Assembly: GCA_905221605.1 (NCBI GenBank) | Contig: CAJNDS010002229.1 | Location: forward strand, 1-64,000 | Direction: 5' to 3' | Length of the DNA: 64,000 bases | From: Symbiodinium natans | Lineage: Eukaryota > Sar > Dinophyceae > Suessiales > Symbiodiniaceae | In this document: positions 32,661 through 44,346 of the stretch, piece after piece | Layout of the letters: the number at the start of each line of letters is the position of its first letter | Numbering within the stretch: the stretch's first letter is position 1 | Translations under genes and position numbers: made by a program | Notes under the pieces: model-generated | Database searches by the model: none | What the model was told of the DNA's origin: nothing | Seen by the model: the letters and a program-made list of their open reading frames with translations, nothing else

Positions 32661-33672
32661 CGACGCTTAAGAACTTAAGCGTCCTACAGATGCTTTGGGT
32701 GGCATCCTGGGGTGGGAGAAAGTAGAGCTCCATGTACATGACGGAACTGTTTTGCGCTGAAGGTTTCGGACGTCCGTCTCTCTTTCCATACACTACGCAT
32801 GTTAAATCGACAAGCCCTAAACCCTAAACCCTAAACCCTACACCCTAAACCCTAAACCCTAAACCCTAAACCCTAAACCCTAAACCCTAAATCTCTCTCT
32901 CTCTCTCTCTCTCTCCTTCTTGCCTCCGAAGGACTTTGTACCACTGCCGATGACTCCAGACTCAGGCTGCAACTCCCGAGTCTCAATCACCCTCAACCCT
33001 AAAACCCTAAGACCCTAAAACCCTAAAACCCTAAAACCCTAGACCCTAAACCCTAAAACCCTAAAACCCTAAACCCTAAACCCTAAACCCGAAACCCTAA
33101 ACCCTAAAATCCTGAAACCCTAAACCCTAAGCAGCGCTGCCGCCTGCTGCCATACGCACATTCCATCTCCTCAGATCGAAGTTTTAAAGGCATCGGGGAG
33201 GAGGAGTTCACCCTAAACCCTAAGCCCTAAGCCCTAAGCCCTAAGCCCTAAGCCCTAAGCCCTAAGCCCTAAGCCCTAAACCCTAAGCCCAAAACTGCAG
33301 CTCGTCCTAGCTCAATCAGGGTGTTTGAGCCAGGGGGCTTCGGGTTGAGGGTTTAGGGTTTATAGGGTTTAGGCCCCGAAGGCAGGTGGCAATTCGGGCA
33401 GTTCAGGGGATTTGGCCGTGTGGGTTGACGTGTCTTAGAGCTTTTAGGGACTTCTTATTGGTCTTCTCTTGTTCGGTCTATCTGGTTGCTTTTAAGGGTT
33501 TCAGGGCTTAGGGCTTCAGGGCTTTTATGGCTTTAGGGTATCTAGGAGATTTGGGGTCTATAGGGTGACCACGTGCGGCGGAAGGAAGCATTCAGGGCTC
33601 AGGGTCCAAGGATTCGTGACTACAGTGGATCTTGAGAGGTGGGTTTAGGGTTTAAGGTTTAGGGTTTAGGGT

Positions 33673-33883
33673 TTAGGGTGCCCACACTCCCCGCTTATTG
33701 TAGATGAATTCTGCCTCAGCCTGGTGATAGAACGAAGCGTCTGCCACTGACCCGGAATGTCTCATTCCCATGCCAGTTCCCAGGATCACTCTGTGAAATT
33801 CCTCTGGCAGCAAGTCTGACACCACATATTGGTGAGTCATATAGACACCCTTAGCGGGGCCCCATTCTTCGACGGCTCTCCGA
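33673..33883 (-). CDS. Exon resembling a reverse-transcriptase fragment
   Basis: Minus strand from CAGGGGTTGCAG| encodes RRAVEEWGPAKGVYMTHQYV, then SDLLPEEFHRVILGTGMGMR and HSGSVADASFYHQAEAEFIY. The GTGMGxxHSGxVADASFY core resembles the segment between palm motifs of LINE-type reverse transcriptases in dinoflagellates, where G(S/T)GMGL.HS precedes a variable helix. No YADD box is present, so only a fragment can be claimed. It ends in a stop formed by the CCCTAAA tract, or at an earlier donor. Alternative: an exon of an unrelated host gene. Confidence 0.45.
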
Positions 33884-34383
33884 CTGCAACCCCTGAACCC
33901 CGAAACCCCGAACAATACTCAAGACGAACTTAACCCTAAAACCCTGACACCCTAACAACCCTGAAGCCCCAAAAGCCCGAGGAAAACCAAAAGAAAAGTG
34001 AAACCCTAAATGGAACCCCGCAAAAACCCTAAAGCCGTTAAACCCTGAAGCCCTACAACCTTAAACCCTAAACCCTAATCCCTAAACCGTAAAACCCTGA
34101 TGCCCTGAAACTCTAAAACTCGGAAGCTATAAGGGGCCTTCTTCAAACTGTCTCTGCTGCTTTCACGGCAATTCGGGACGTTGAGCGCTTAGGGTTTGGG
34201 GTTCAAGGTCCCACCCTCGCGCCCTTAAAGAAAGATCCCTACCCAAACAACCTATTCAGGAAGATCCCCCCCACGTCCCCGAAACCCTAAACCCTAAACC
34301 CTAAACCCTAAACCCTAAACCCTAAACCCTAAACCCTAAACCCTAAACCCTAAACCCTAAACCCTAAACCCTAAACCCTAAAC

Positions 34384-34475
34384 GAAGGAAAACCGTGCAG
34401 CTCAGCCGCAAGCAGCCAATGGTTCAGGTTGTCTTCGGAGCCACAGGTCTTGTTGTACGTCTTTACGGACCTCAC
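34384..34475 (-). CDS. Candidate 92-bp exon with GTTTAGGG donor
   Basis: CGCGGCAG|GTGAGGTCC to CCTTC|GTTTAGGGTT on the minus strand encodes VRSVKTYNKTCGSEDNLNHW then LLAAELHG. The donor is the first base pair of a 100-bp TTTAGGG array (minus-strand sense). Unknown family. Confidence 0.5.
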
Positions 34476-35148
34476 CTGCCGCGCCGGGGATTGTCAAGAC
34501 TCAAAAGTTGCTGTTGGGGGGGGGGGGCCTCTGTCGGGTTGAGGGCTTAGAGGGTGTTTGTTTAAGGGTCTTTTAGGGTTTAGGGTTTAGGGTTAGGGTT
34601 TAGGGTTTAGGGTTTACGGTTTAGGGTTTAGGGTTTAGGGTTGCGGCCTCTGCAGTATTACAGGAAAGGTCTCAGGACATTTTTTCTGGGGAGTAAAGGC
34701 CCTGATACATCCGCCCCTGATGCATCCGTCTCTCCGGCAAGGCGAAGGCGTCGTCGAGTCCGTTCAGAATTCTATTGCTGACGGCTTAGGATTCAGGCTG
34801 TCTAAGGTTTAGGGTTTAGGGTTTAGGGTTTTTTAGGGTTTAGGGTTTTTTAGGGTTTAGGGTTTAGGGTTTAGGGTTTAGGGGAGCATCCTACCCAGGC
34901 TGGTGGCGGGTCTTTTCCCCAATGCGAAGTTATGTCCGCTAAGTTTCAACTGCCAGGGCAGTGTGGCGTTGCTATTAACTACGATGGCATAGAACTTGAG
35001 ACTTCGTTTTGACTTCCATACACCTGAGCCTGCCACCAAACCCGTCTGTGTTTTATGAGGGTTTAAACCCTAAACCCTGGGCCCTTATAGATACGTGAGT
35101 TCAAGTGTAAGTGTTGCCCAACACCCCCGCCCCAAAGCCCACGACCAC

Positions 35149-35184
35149 CTTTGCACTCAGCGTCTGCCAGTTCCTCGCATTCGC
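35149..35184 (-). CDS. Candidate short exon
   Basis: A textbook acceptor CTGCCTTTGTTGCAG| is followed by ANARNWQTLSAK and then a GT (AAG|GTGGTCG). The frame remains open beyond this donor to about 35108, so the exon might be longer. Unknown family. Confidence 0.4.
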
Positions 35185-35346
35185 CTGCAACAAAGGCAGC
35201 ACCCTAAACCCTAAACCCTAAACCCTAAACCCTAATTAAACCCTAAACCCTAAACCCTAAACCCTAAACCCTAAACCCTAAACCCTAAACCCTAAACCCT
35301 AAACCCTAAACCCTAAACCCTAAACCCTAAACCCTAAACCCTAAAC

Positions 35347-35404
35347 CCATCTTTGGAGGCCTTTTGTGCTCCGAAGGTGCCGCCTCCGCACACTCAGTTC
35401 TTCC
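35347..35404 (-). CDS. Candidate 58-bp exon with GTTTAGGG donor
   Basis: CCAATTAG|GGAAGAAC to AGATGG|GTTTAGGG on the minus strand encodes EELSVRRRHLRSTKGLQRW. Strongly basic. Its 5' splice site is the start of a 145-bp telomere-type array. Confidence 0.45.
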
Positions 35405-35705
35405 CTAATTGGAGAGTCTGGGGTCTCGCCCACCAGGTTTTGGGGTTTAGGGAGTTTGAGGCCCAGGGTGGTCGGAGTGTGGTCGTATCGTCGCCTCTGT
35501 TATTCAAGCTGGGCACTAGACCGCAATTAAGGGTATTCGGGTCCTGGTACCACGTTTGCAGTGATTTTACTCGGCAGACATCGAGCCAGACCACGCCTAG
35601 CAAAACCCTGGAAGCCTAAAACCGCAACCCTCAGCGCCTCGACTCCAGTGCATACGTTTGCTCATCATGTTCTAGCAAATGGAAGTTTTGATGTTTTTAA
35701 AGCAT

Positions 35706-35785
35706 TATTATGTATAGTACATATATATATATACACATATGAATATAACTGGAAAATACATAAATAAGAATAAGTATAAATACAG

Positions 35786-35840
<55 letters not shown>

Positions 35841-36190
35841 CGTATACGTATACATTCATATAAATATAGACATATATGTATATATACATATAATACCAAT
35901 ATATAACATATCTACATATATACTTTAATATACATATATACAGATAACATATTATACATATATACATATATACAATATAACATAATACATTACATACATA
36001 CATACATAAATACAATATACATATATACATATACCATAGATATCTATACCATATATACATATATACATTATATACATATAAACATATATACATATATACA
36101 TATATACACATATACATATATACATATATACATATATACATATGTACATATATACATATACATATATATATATATATATATACATATAGC
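35706..36190. repeat. ATATAC/TATATACA microsatellite
   Basis: Nearly 480 bp of ACATATATAC, CATATATATA and related runs. Long Y/I/C frames on the minus strand are artefacts. Confidence 0.95.
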
Positions 36191-36212
36191 ACCTATTCTA
36201 GACGTTTTTCAC

Positions 36213-36326
36213 CTTTGCATATTCCGGATGTTCCGGGAGATGGTCGGTGGTATATCGTGTGGGTCCAAAGCCTGCCAGTCTCTGGATCCATGCACTGCAT
36301 GTGGATCTTCGAGCTCCATGGCGCTC
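36213..36326 (-). CDS. Candidate 114-bp exon
   Basis: CGAACCCAG|GAGCGCCATG to ATGCAAAG|GTGAAAAAC on the minus strand encodes [20 protein letters not shown] followed by [17 protein letters not shown]. Both borders are good and the composition is protein-like. Family not recognised. The TTTAGGG array at 36358-36505 lies upstream in gene sense. Confidence 0.5.
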
Positions 36327-36694
36327 CTGGGTTCGGGGTTGTGGGGTTTAGTTCGGGTTTAGGGTTTAGGGTTAGGGTTAGGGTTTAGGGTTTAGGGTTT
36401 AGGGTTTAGGGTTTAGGGTTTAGGGTTTAGGGTTTAGGGTTTAGGGTTTAGGGTTTAGGGTTTAGGGTTTAGGGTTTAGGGTTTAGGGTTTAGGGTTTAG
36501 GGTGTAGGGTGTAGGGTGTAGGGTGGACGGACTTATGGTTGAGGGGGTGTGTCAGCGAGCGGTCCTGAAGGGTAGACCGAGACCGAGCCATGCCCCGAAC
36601 CCTAAACCCTAAACCCTAAACCCTAAACCCTAAACCCTAAACCCTAAACCCTAAACCCTAAACCCTAAACCCTAAACCCTAAACCTTAATGGAT

Positions 36695-36950
36695 ACAAGG
36701 AGGGACCTTTAGAAGGGGCCCTTCCCCTTAATATCCCCTACATATATATATATATGTGTATACATATAATCCCTTAAATGGGTATATACACATATTGTTA
36801 TATACATATCTCTCTCTTTCTCTCTCCTATAGTCCGTAATCACCTAAGTAGCCCCGTTGCCCTTGTAAGGGTCCCTCCTTTCGTCCCTTCAAAAGCGCGA
36901 AGCGCCCCTCACTTGTTTCCTTCCCTTTGACAAGCCCCAATGGGGTTTAG
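36695..36950. other. TA-rich island with inverted GGAGGGACC / GGTCCCTCC ends
   Basis: AGGAGGGACCTTTAGAAGGG at 36709 and AAGGGTCCCTCCTTT at 36866 are inverted repeats about 150 bp apart around TATATA and CTCTCT runs. The inner motif CCCTTAAATGGGTATAT resembles the core of the hairpin element at 57136. Probably a degenerate MITE-like element. Confidence 0.4.
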
Positions 36951-37439
36951 GGTTTAGGGTTTAGGGTTTACGGTTTAGGGTTTAGGGGGAAACTTAAGAG
37001 TGGGAATTGAACCATCAACGTTGCGAACTTCAAGACTTATGGTTTTGGGGCTTTGGTTGAAAGGGCTTTAACTTGCTTCAGCTGCTATAGAGCCTACACC
37101 CCCAACGCTTCGAGGCACCTCTGAGACCAGGGCTCCCTACACTTTGCCCCCAACCTTTCCCAAGCCACTGAAACAACCTACAAACCCGAGGCCCTAAACC
37201 CTGAACCCCAAAACCCCCAACCAAATCATGCGCACACGCACACACACAATTCTATCCTAAACCCTCTACCTTTAACCCTAAACTTTAGGCCCCAAAACCC
37301 TAAACCCCAAACCCCAAACCCCAAAACCCTAACCCTAAACCCCAAGCCCCAAAGCACACGCACACAAACAAACACAACCGCAAGAAGCAACCTCCCTAAA
37401 CCCTAAACCCTAAACCCTAAACCCTAAACCCTAAACCCT

Positions 37440-37830
37440 AAACCGGCGGAGGGTTTTTTTTTTTGCAAAGGGTGTTGCTCGGCCTGTCTCCTTGCAAATG
37501 TGTTGCTCGTACCGGCCCCGCTCCCCTCCAACGTCCCACCCCAACCCCCCCCCCACCCCCCCCCACCCCACCCCCCCCACCCCCCCCCCACCACCCCCTC
37601 AACCCCCCCACCCCCCCCCCCCCCCCCACCCCCCCCACCCCCCCCCACCCAACCCCCCCCCCCCCCACCCCCCCCCCCCACCCCCGCCCACCCCCCCCCC
37701 CCCCACCCACCCGCCACCCCCCCCACCCCCCCACCCCCCCCCCACCCCCCCCACCCCCCCCCCCCCCCCCCCCCCCAACCCCCCTCCCCTACTCCCACCC
37801 CCCCCCACCCCCCACTCTCACCACCCCGAC
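37440..37830. repeat. C-rich (CCCCCA)n tract
   Basis: About 290 bp of C runs broken by single A bases (37535-37820), flanked by GCAAAGGGTGTTGCTCGGCC. Poly-Pro and poly-Gly frames here are artefacts. Read quality over such a tract is often poor. Confidence 0.95.
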
Positions 37831-37844
37831 TCCCTCCCCCTTAT

Positions 37845-38590
37845 TTGCAAACTCAATGCTTGCCTCTAGGTTTCAAAAAAACTCATATGCTTTGAAACAA
37901 GCTTGCACGGCTTTCAGAAGCGGGGGGTTGGGGGGGACGCAGCCCCCCCCCATTTGAAAACTCAATGCTTGCATCATGGGTTTCAAAAAGACTCTTATGC
38001 TTTGATGCAAGCTTGCACGGCTTAAAAAAGCGGGGGGGGTTGGGGGGGGCGCAGCCCCCCCCATTTGCAAACTCAATGCTTGCATCATGGGTTCCAACAC
38101 CGGGGGGGCCATTTGCAAACTTAATGCTTGCATCATGGGTTTCAACAAGACTCATATGCTTTGACGCAAGCTTGCACGGCTTAAAAAAGCGGGGGGGTTG
38201 GGGCGGGGGCAGCCCCCCCTGCGCCCCCCCCCATTTGCAAACTCAATGCTTGCATCATGGGTTTCAACAAGACTCATATGCTTTGACGCAAGCTTGCACG
38301 GCTCAAAAAAAGCGGGGGGGTTGGGGGGGGCGCAGCCCCCCCATTTGCAAACTCAATGCTTGCATCATGGGTTTCAACAAGAATCATATGCTTTGACGCA
38401 AGCTTGCACGGCTCAAAAAAAGCGGGGGGGTTGGGGGGGGCGCAGCCCCCCCCCCATTTGCAAACTCAATGCTTGCATCATGGGTTTCAACAAGACTCAT
38501 ATGCTTTGACGCAAGCTTGCACGGCTTAAAAAAGCGGGGGGGGGGTTGGGGGGGGGCGCAGCCATTTGCAAACTCAATGCTTGCGCATAC
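37845..38590. repeat. 110-140 bp tandem repeat with G/C runs
   Basis: Six to seven units: ATTTGCAAACTCAATGCTTG, CATCATGGGTTTCAACAAGA, CTCATATGCTTTGACGCAAG, CTTGCACGGCTTAAAAAAGC, then GGGGGGTTGGGGGG and GCAGCCCCCC. The G-run and C-run of each unit can pair. Landmark CTTGCACGGCT at about 37903, 38011, 38171, 38291, 38403 and 38516. Confidence 0.92.
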
Positions 38591-38689
38591 TACATATATA
38601 CACTCCACGTATTTCTACCAGCTACAGCTACATCGCGGTAAAAAGAATCTTTGCGACTGGGGAGAACAGGGAAATCAAAACGAAGTCGG

Positions 38690-38965
38690 CACCCAAGCCA
38701 GGCCAAGCCGAGCCAAGCCGAGCCAAGCCACGCCGAGCCAAGCCAAGCCAAGCCAGCCAGGCCAAGCCAAGCCGAGCCGAGCCCACCCGAGCCAAGCCAA
38801 GCCAAGGAGCCAAGCCAACGAAAGCCAAGCCGAGCCAAGCCAAGCCAGAGGACAAGCCGAGCCAAGCCAAGCCAAGCCAGGTCAGAGGACACGCCCAGCC
38901 AAGCCAAGCCAAGCCAAGCCACACCTTTGCAAGGGGACAGGGCCGAGCCACACCTTTGCAAAAAA
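38690..38965. repeat. (AGCCA)n pentanucleotide tract
   Basis: CCAAGCCAAGCCGAGCCAAG type repeat with CCAGAGGACA interruptions, ending in two copies of CACACCTTTGCAA. Frames on both strands (AKPSQAKPS, LAWLGLA) are artefacts. Confidence 0.95.
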
Positions 38966-39019
38966 AAAACCCGGACCCCCCTAAACCCTAAACCCTAAAC
39001 CCCCTTAAACAGCTACAAG

Positions 39020-39052
39020 GCGGCGTCGGCTCCGGATCTTCCCAAGGTCCTG
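39020..39052 (-). CDS. Candidate 33-bp exon
   Basis: Strong acceptor TTGTTTGTTTCGGCTCCAG| followed by GACCTTGGGAAG and ending CTT|GTAGCTG; encodes DLGKIRSRRRL on the minus strand. Short, so moderate evidence only. Confidence 0.35.
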
Positions 39053-39909
39053 GAGCCGAAACAAACAAAGGCCGGGGGCTCAGGTTGAGAAGTTCAGAGC
39101 TCAGGGTTCAGGGGTTTAGGGTTTGGGGTTTAGGGTTTAGGGTTTAGGGTTTAGGGATTAGGGTTTAGGGTTTAGGGTTTGGGGCTTAGCGCTTAGGGTC
39201 CTAAACCCTCAGCCCTGAACCCTGAAGGAGTCTATGCAAAGGGCCTTGGAAACCCCCGACAAGCCAATGCACCTGAACATGGACGGCTGGGAGGCTCATG
39301 GATCGTTGTAAGAAGGGGCTACATGTGGGAGAACGATAACGGTACCAAAACAAGCCTTAACCTTGGCTAGGGTCTAGGGTCTAGGGGACCCCTACTACAA
39401 GTACCCTTACCCAGGAACCGTCAAGCAAGGCTTGGGGAACCCCTCAACACATCGTGAAAACCCTAAACCCTAAACCCTAAACCCTAAACCCTAAACCCTA
39501 AACCCTAAACCCTAAACCCTAAACCCTAAATCCTAAATCCTAAATCCTAAATCCTAAACCGTAAACCCTAAACCCTAAACCTTAAATTAAATTGAAAGCC
39601 ATAGGGCTTAGCTTGGCTTAGGGTTGCTTAAGCTATTCCCGGTTAACCCAAACCTTCAACTGGCAATCCACCAGGGTACCTATTAGAAGCCCGCTTATAG
39701 CTGCCCATGAACAGAATGCTCTACTCCGAACCACATTTGGGCTTTAGGGTTTTGCGGGTCTCCAGAACCAGAAATCCAAAAAACTTCGGGCCGGAAGACT
39801 CTAGCATCCTAGCACCCGGCCCCAACCGCCCCCCCCCCCCCACAAAAGCCTTCAAGAAAACAAATATGCTTCCGTGCACGTGTCATAGTTGCACCACTAG
39901 CGGACTAGC

Positions 39910-39976
39910 GCCCAACAAAGCCCGGGCCCATGACTTCGTGCAACAGAACGCTCGAAGCTGCCTCAGCCTGCACGAC
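39910..39976 (-). CDS. Candidate exon with TTTAGGG-derived acceptor
   Basis: Minus strand GGGTTTAGGGTGTAG|GTCGTGCAGG encodes VVQAEAASSVLLHEVMGPGF then VGR and a stop. Acceptor is a variant of the telomere-type repeat. May be a terminal exon. Unknown family. Confidence 0.4.
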
Positions 39977-40395
39977 CTACACCCTAAACCCTAAACCCTA
40001 AACCTTAAACCCTAAACCCACACAACCTTGACCCTCCGGCCTCGTCCCTCTGCCTCGCTGCGTGCGCTGAGCTGCAGGGCCTTCATTGCTGGCTCTGGTC
40101 GGGCTCCGTTGTCAAGATAGCAAACCCTAAATCCTAAACCCTAAACTCGAAGCCCGAAACCCGAAACCCTAAGCCCTAAACCCTAAGCCCTATAAGCCCT
40201 CAACCCAGAAATTGGAGCATGCATTTTGGGCCCTGGGAAATCCTTCGGGCAGGTAGTAGGGAGCATAAGGGATAGCGAATATTCAGGGTGCCTAAGCCCT
40301 TCATGCAGTTCAATGACCGGGTTTGGATTAGTTTCAAATCCCGAAGCACACTGACAACTCTCGATCCCATGCCCCGGTTCAACCATAGTGGGACC

Positions 40396-40475
40396 ACTAT
40401 ATATATATATATATATATAGATCGTGCTCTATATATATATATATATATATCTATATATATATATATATAAAGATC
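40396..40475. repeat. (TA)n with duplicated GATCGTGCT
   Basis: Two TATATATATA runs, each followed by AGATCGTGCT. Microsatellite; the IYIYI frame is an artefact. Confidence 0.9.
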
Positions 40476-41449
40476 GTGCTGTTCTGTGGGGGGGGCTCAT
40501 CTGAGCCTCATGCAAGAAACACAAACCCCCCCGAATCGAAGTTTCCAAATTCGTCCCGAGCCTGTCAACTTCTGGAACCTCAAGCCTTGATGAACAAGCT
40601 CTGCTTAAAGACGTGAAGGTCTATACTTCACACCCGGAACACGACCCCCCTGAACCCTGTCCCCCCCAAGCCCCAAACCTGCGGAGGGGGGGGGGGGGGG
40701 CAACGACTCGGCCCCCACACACGCTGCACGGCAAACATCCGGAAACCTTGGCGGTAGGAGGTCTGAAACACTTAGGGTTTAGGAGGGTTAAGGGTTTCGG
40801 TTCAAGCTGCAGCCGCCCTCAGTGTTAATTACCCATGACGAAACCCGAAACCCAAGCCGAAGCCGCACTCAACTGTGCACTTGCAGGTTCTGGGTAGGAT
40901 AATTCTAGCTACAACAGGTGTGACCCTACGTCATTGACAACCGAGATTGATGGACCCACGAACCTTCAAATAACGCTCAAGGAACCATCTAGACTATGGT
41001 GATTATGTTACGTTGCTTTTGAAGGTTCCCGAAGCTACCCTAAACCCTAAACCCTGATTGAACCCAAACCCCAAACCCCAAACTCCTAAACCCCCAGCCC
41101 TAAACCCTTACACCTTAAACTCCTAACCCGAAACCCTTAAATGCTTAAACTCCAAACCCTTAAGCCCTAAACTCCTAAACCCTTAAACCCTAAACCCCCC
41201 TAAACCCTAAAAACCCCAGCCCTTAAACCCTAAGCTCCTAAACTCCTAAACCCCTATAAACCCTAAAACCCCCTAACCCCTAAACTCCTCAAGGCTTAAA
41301 CCCCAAAACCCTCCCAAACCCCTCATCTTAGCCATGTGACGGTCCAAGCCCCACACCCCTCAGCCCTGAAACTTGGGTTTAGGGTTTAGGGTTTAGTTTT
41401 GGGGTTTGGGTTTAGGGATTTTGGGTTTAGGGTTCATGTTTAGGGTTTA

Positions 41450-41547
41450 GGGATGTTCCCCCTTAGACTAACAGTCCTGAGTAGGGGGGAAGAAGAGGGG
41501 TACTCTAATCCCTACTAAGGACTGTTATGAAAAGGGGGGAACATCCC
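41450..41547. mobile_element. Hairpin MITE family 1, copy A
   Basis: Begins GGGATGTTCCCCCTTAGACT and ends AAAAGGGGGGAACATCCC, with inner arms ACAGTCC.GA.TAGGG and CCCTACTAAGGACTGTTA. Four copies exist in the window (also 44931, 49281 and 49946). Length 98 bp. No target-site duplication stands out. Confidence 0.85.
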
Positions 41548-41629
41548 AACCTGGAATCCCCTCAAACCCCCGCAACACCCCCAAACCACTAAACCCCCCC
41601 AAACACCCTCCAAAACCGCCCTAAGGCGA

Positions 41630-41780
41630 AGCCAGGCGGCGGTCCTTCAACCCGATTAAGGCTAAGGACTGCCCAACCTTCAACCCCTAAAGCCTAAACC
41701 CTCAACCCCTAAAACCCCCTAAGCGAAGCCAGGCGGCGGTCTTGCATTTCGAGGCCCAGTGTCGTGATCCCGGCCGCGAC
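41630..41780. repeat. Short direct repeat and candidate exon
   Basis: GCGAAGCCAGGCGGCGGTC occurs at about 41626-41650 and again at about 41723-41741. On the minus strand the second copy ends a candidate exon opened by CGCGGACAG|GCCAGG, encoding ARKLQVLTSRPGSRHWASKC and KTAAWLR. Function unknown. Confidence 0.35.
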
Positions 41781-42245
41781 GTTAAAACTTGCAGCTTCCT
41801 GGCCTGTCCGCGCGTTTGGTTTCTTTCTTTTGGCGGGGGGGGGGGGGGGGGGGGTTGGGGTTGTTAGGGTCTAGGGTTTTGGGGTTTTAGTTAGGGTTTA
41901 GGGTTTAGGGTTTAGGGTTTAGGGTTTAGGGTTTAGGGTTTCGGGTTTAGGGTTCAGGGTTTAGGGTTTAGGGCTTAGGGCTTAGGGCTTAGGGCAAGCG
42001 CTGGACGCCCAAAAGGACCTTTCGATGAACCCCCAAAAAGCTACCTTCAAACCTAAGCCCAGAAACCTAAACCCTCTAAAACCCTAAACCCTAAAAACCC
42101 TAAAAACCCTAAACCCTAAACCCTGGGTAAACCCTAAACCCTAAAACTCTAGAACCCTAAACCCTAAACCCTAAACCCTAAACCCTAAACCCTAAACCCT
42201 AAACCCTAAACCCCAAACCCTAAACCCTAACCCTAAACCCTGAAC

Positions 42246-42338
42246 CTTTGGGCCCCCAAAAGACCCCTGCCCTGGTCGGAAAACGTCCTTGCTGGCCGAA
42301 AAGTGCGTGGCGCAGAGAGGAAGCTTCAAACGAACCAG
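42246..42338 (-). CDS. Candidate 93-bp exon
   Basis: CATAAAG|CTGGTTCG to CCAAAG|GTTCAGGGTTT on the minus strand, phase 0 at both ends, encodes LVRLKLPLCATHFSASKDVF then RPGQGSFGGPK. GTTCAGGG at the donor is a one-base variant of the telomere-type repeat. Family not recognised. Confidence 0.5.
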
Positions 42339-42657
42339 CTTTATGGGTTTAGGGTTTTGGGTTTAGGGTTTAGGGTTTAGGGTTTAAACGAAAAAGCTTT
42401 TGCGCCAGTATTCCCAGGGTGTTGAGTACCCCGAAACCTTGAACCCCTAAACCCTGAAAACCCTAAACCCTGAGCCCTGAACCCTGCATCCTCTTCTCTG
42501 AACCCTAAACCCTGAGAAATTGAAACCCTGAACCCAAAACCCTACACGAAATCTAAACCCTGAATCCGAAGCTCCGAACCCTAAACTAAACACTGTGAAA
42601 TTTGAAACCCTGAACCCAAAACCCTGAACCCTGAACCCCACACTTAGGAAACCTTAC

Positions 42658-42727
42658 GGTGCCATTGTTGGCTGGGTTGGCTGGGTCTCCGGGCGCTCTT
42701 CCTTCATTTCCTCACTGGCGTAGAAAC
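42658..42727 (-). CDS. Candidate 70-bp exon
   Basis: CGCACTCAAG|GTTTCTACG to GGCACC|GTAAGGTTTC on the minus strand. This is the most canonical donor seen (GTAAGG). Encodes FYASEEMKEERPETQPTQPT then MA. Glu/Pro/Thr-rich. Unknown family. Confidence 0.5.
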
Positions 42728-43100
42728 CTTGAGTGCGGGAGGCGCTTTGAGGGCTTGAGGTTTTGGGGGGGTTTGGGGCATTTAGGGCTTTTAAGGCGTT
42801 TCGGTGTTAGGGCTCTTTTTTGGGCTTATTTTTAGGGGCTTGCGGGTGGGGTTTGGGTGTGTGTGTGTGTGTGCGTGTGACAAATAAACTGCTTTTTACG
42901 GTGATTAGGGTTGATGGGGTCGAAGTTGGAGCGTTGACGTTCCTGCGTGTGGCGTTATCTGTCCGCGGAGGTTTAAGCGACTTGGGCTTCGGCTTAGGGT
43001 TTAAAAGGTTTAGGGTTTAGGGTTTAAAAGGTTTAAAAGGTTTAGGGTATCGGGTTTAAGCTACTTTGGGTTTCGGTTTAGGGTTTGTGGACTAGGGCAC

Positions 43101-43221
43101 CTGCTTCCAGATACCTCCTCTCTCGAACACATACATCCCCCTGGCTTCGGTTTCACAGTACGGACCACCCAAAATGCAGATTCGAGTTTCGGGGCCCACA
43201 GGCAGTTTTGCGAAGCGGCAG
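43101..43221 (-). CDS. Candidate 121-bp exon
   Basis: From ACCGCAAG| to AAGCAG|GTGCCC on the minus strand: CRFAKLPVGPETRICILGGP then YCETEARGMYVFERGGIWKQ. Beta-rich looking, with two Cys and several Gly; strongly protein-like. Family not recognised. Confidence 0.5.
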
Positions 43222-43759
43222 CTTGCGGTTTCGCAGAGTTTGTTTGTTATAAGATTCTGTTAATTCCAAACCCCTAAACGGACTCCACGCCTATGCAGGT
43301 CCAGAATTCCTCTCATTTACAAACGGACTCCTCTGGGGGAGGGCATTATTGGGGTCCTGACTTTCAGAGAATCCTACTATTTGGGGGGGGCTATTATAGG
43401 GTCCCGAATTTTCGGAAACTCGCAAACTCCCTCAGCTCTAAACCTTACCAAAATGAAGACCGACAAAAGGGCCCCAGAACTTAAATCATCCGCACATCAA
43501 GCCTTGAACCCCTAAACCCTCAACCCTAAAACCCTCAACCCTAAAACCCTAAACCCTAAAATCCTAAACCTTAAAAACCCTAACAGCCCTAAAAGCTTAA
43601 ACCCCTAAAAGCCCTAAAACCCTAAAACCCTAAACCTCAAAAACCCTAACAGCCCTAAACGCCTAACACCCTAAAAGCCCTAAAGACCCTAAAGCCCAAA
43701 AACCCTAAACCATAAAAACACCGAAAACCCTCAAAACCCTCAAAACCCTAAAAACCCTA

Positions 43760-43795
43760 CCCCCCCCCCCCCCCCCCCCCCCCGCCCCCGATTGT
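43760..43795. repeat. Poly-C run
   Basis: About 23 consecutive C then GCCCCCG. Similar G or C homopolymers occur at 28655, 40685, 41836, 48668, 49986, 50407, 51287 and 59798. Confidence 0.9.
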
Positions 43796-44168
43796 CTGCC
43801 GCGCGTCTGTCTGCAGCCTGCATGAGCATCAGCACCGCTGTGCCCAAACCGGTGCCAATGTCGACATCGCTGCCTTTCGCACCCGAAACCCCCTACAACC
43901 TCTAGCCATAAACCCTAAACCCTAAACCCTCAAACTCCATAACCCTATGCGCCTATAACTCCATAACCCCACAAGCCTATAAACCTAGACCCCAAACCCC
44001 AAACCGAAGCGCTTGGGCCTAGCATCCTGCACACCCAATCCTGAGAGATCCAACCCTGAAGGACATCCGAAACTCAACAAGCCCGACGTTCAGGGTTTAG
44101 GGTTTAGGGTTTAGGGTTTAGGGTTTAGGGTTTAGGGTTCAGAGTTTAGGGATCAGGGTTCAGTCAAC

Positions 44169-44346
44169 CGCGAAGCCAAAAATGTCTCTCCGTTCGACGC
44201 GACATGGGAACACTCTTGAAGCCATCCTCTTGGTAGAGCTGCGCAACAGAAGGGGATGCCAAGGGCGCCAGACGCTCGCGCCTGAGGTCATTGAGCCTTC
44301 GGCACATTGCCATACGCTCCTGCTGGTTGGCGATGCTCTGACTACC
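44169..44346 (-). CDS. Candidate 178-bp exon
   Basis: GTGTGCTGAG|GGTAGTCAG to CTTCGCG|GTTGACTG on the minus strand. Encodes GSQSIANQQERMAMCRRLND, then LRRERLAPLASPSVAQLYQE and DGFKSVPMSRRTERHFWLR. One of the longest clean frames of the domain; basic, helical. The shadow frames on both strands are less protein-like. Family not recognised. Confidence 0.55.

Noticed and set aside
37424-37957. Proline-rich or glycine-rich proteins of 100-160 residues
   Set aside because: The tract is C runs with single A bases; every frame is open for the same trivial reason.
38469-38998. Lys/Pro/Ser-rich and Leu/Trp/Gly-rich frames
   Set aside because: Translations of an AGCCA pentanucleotide repeat on each strand.
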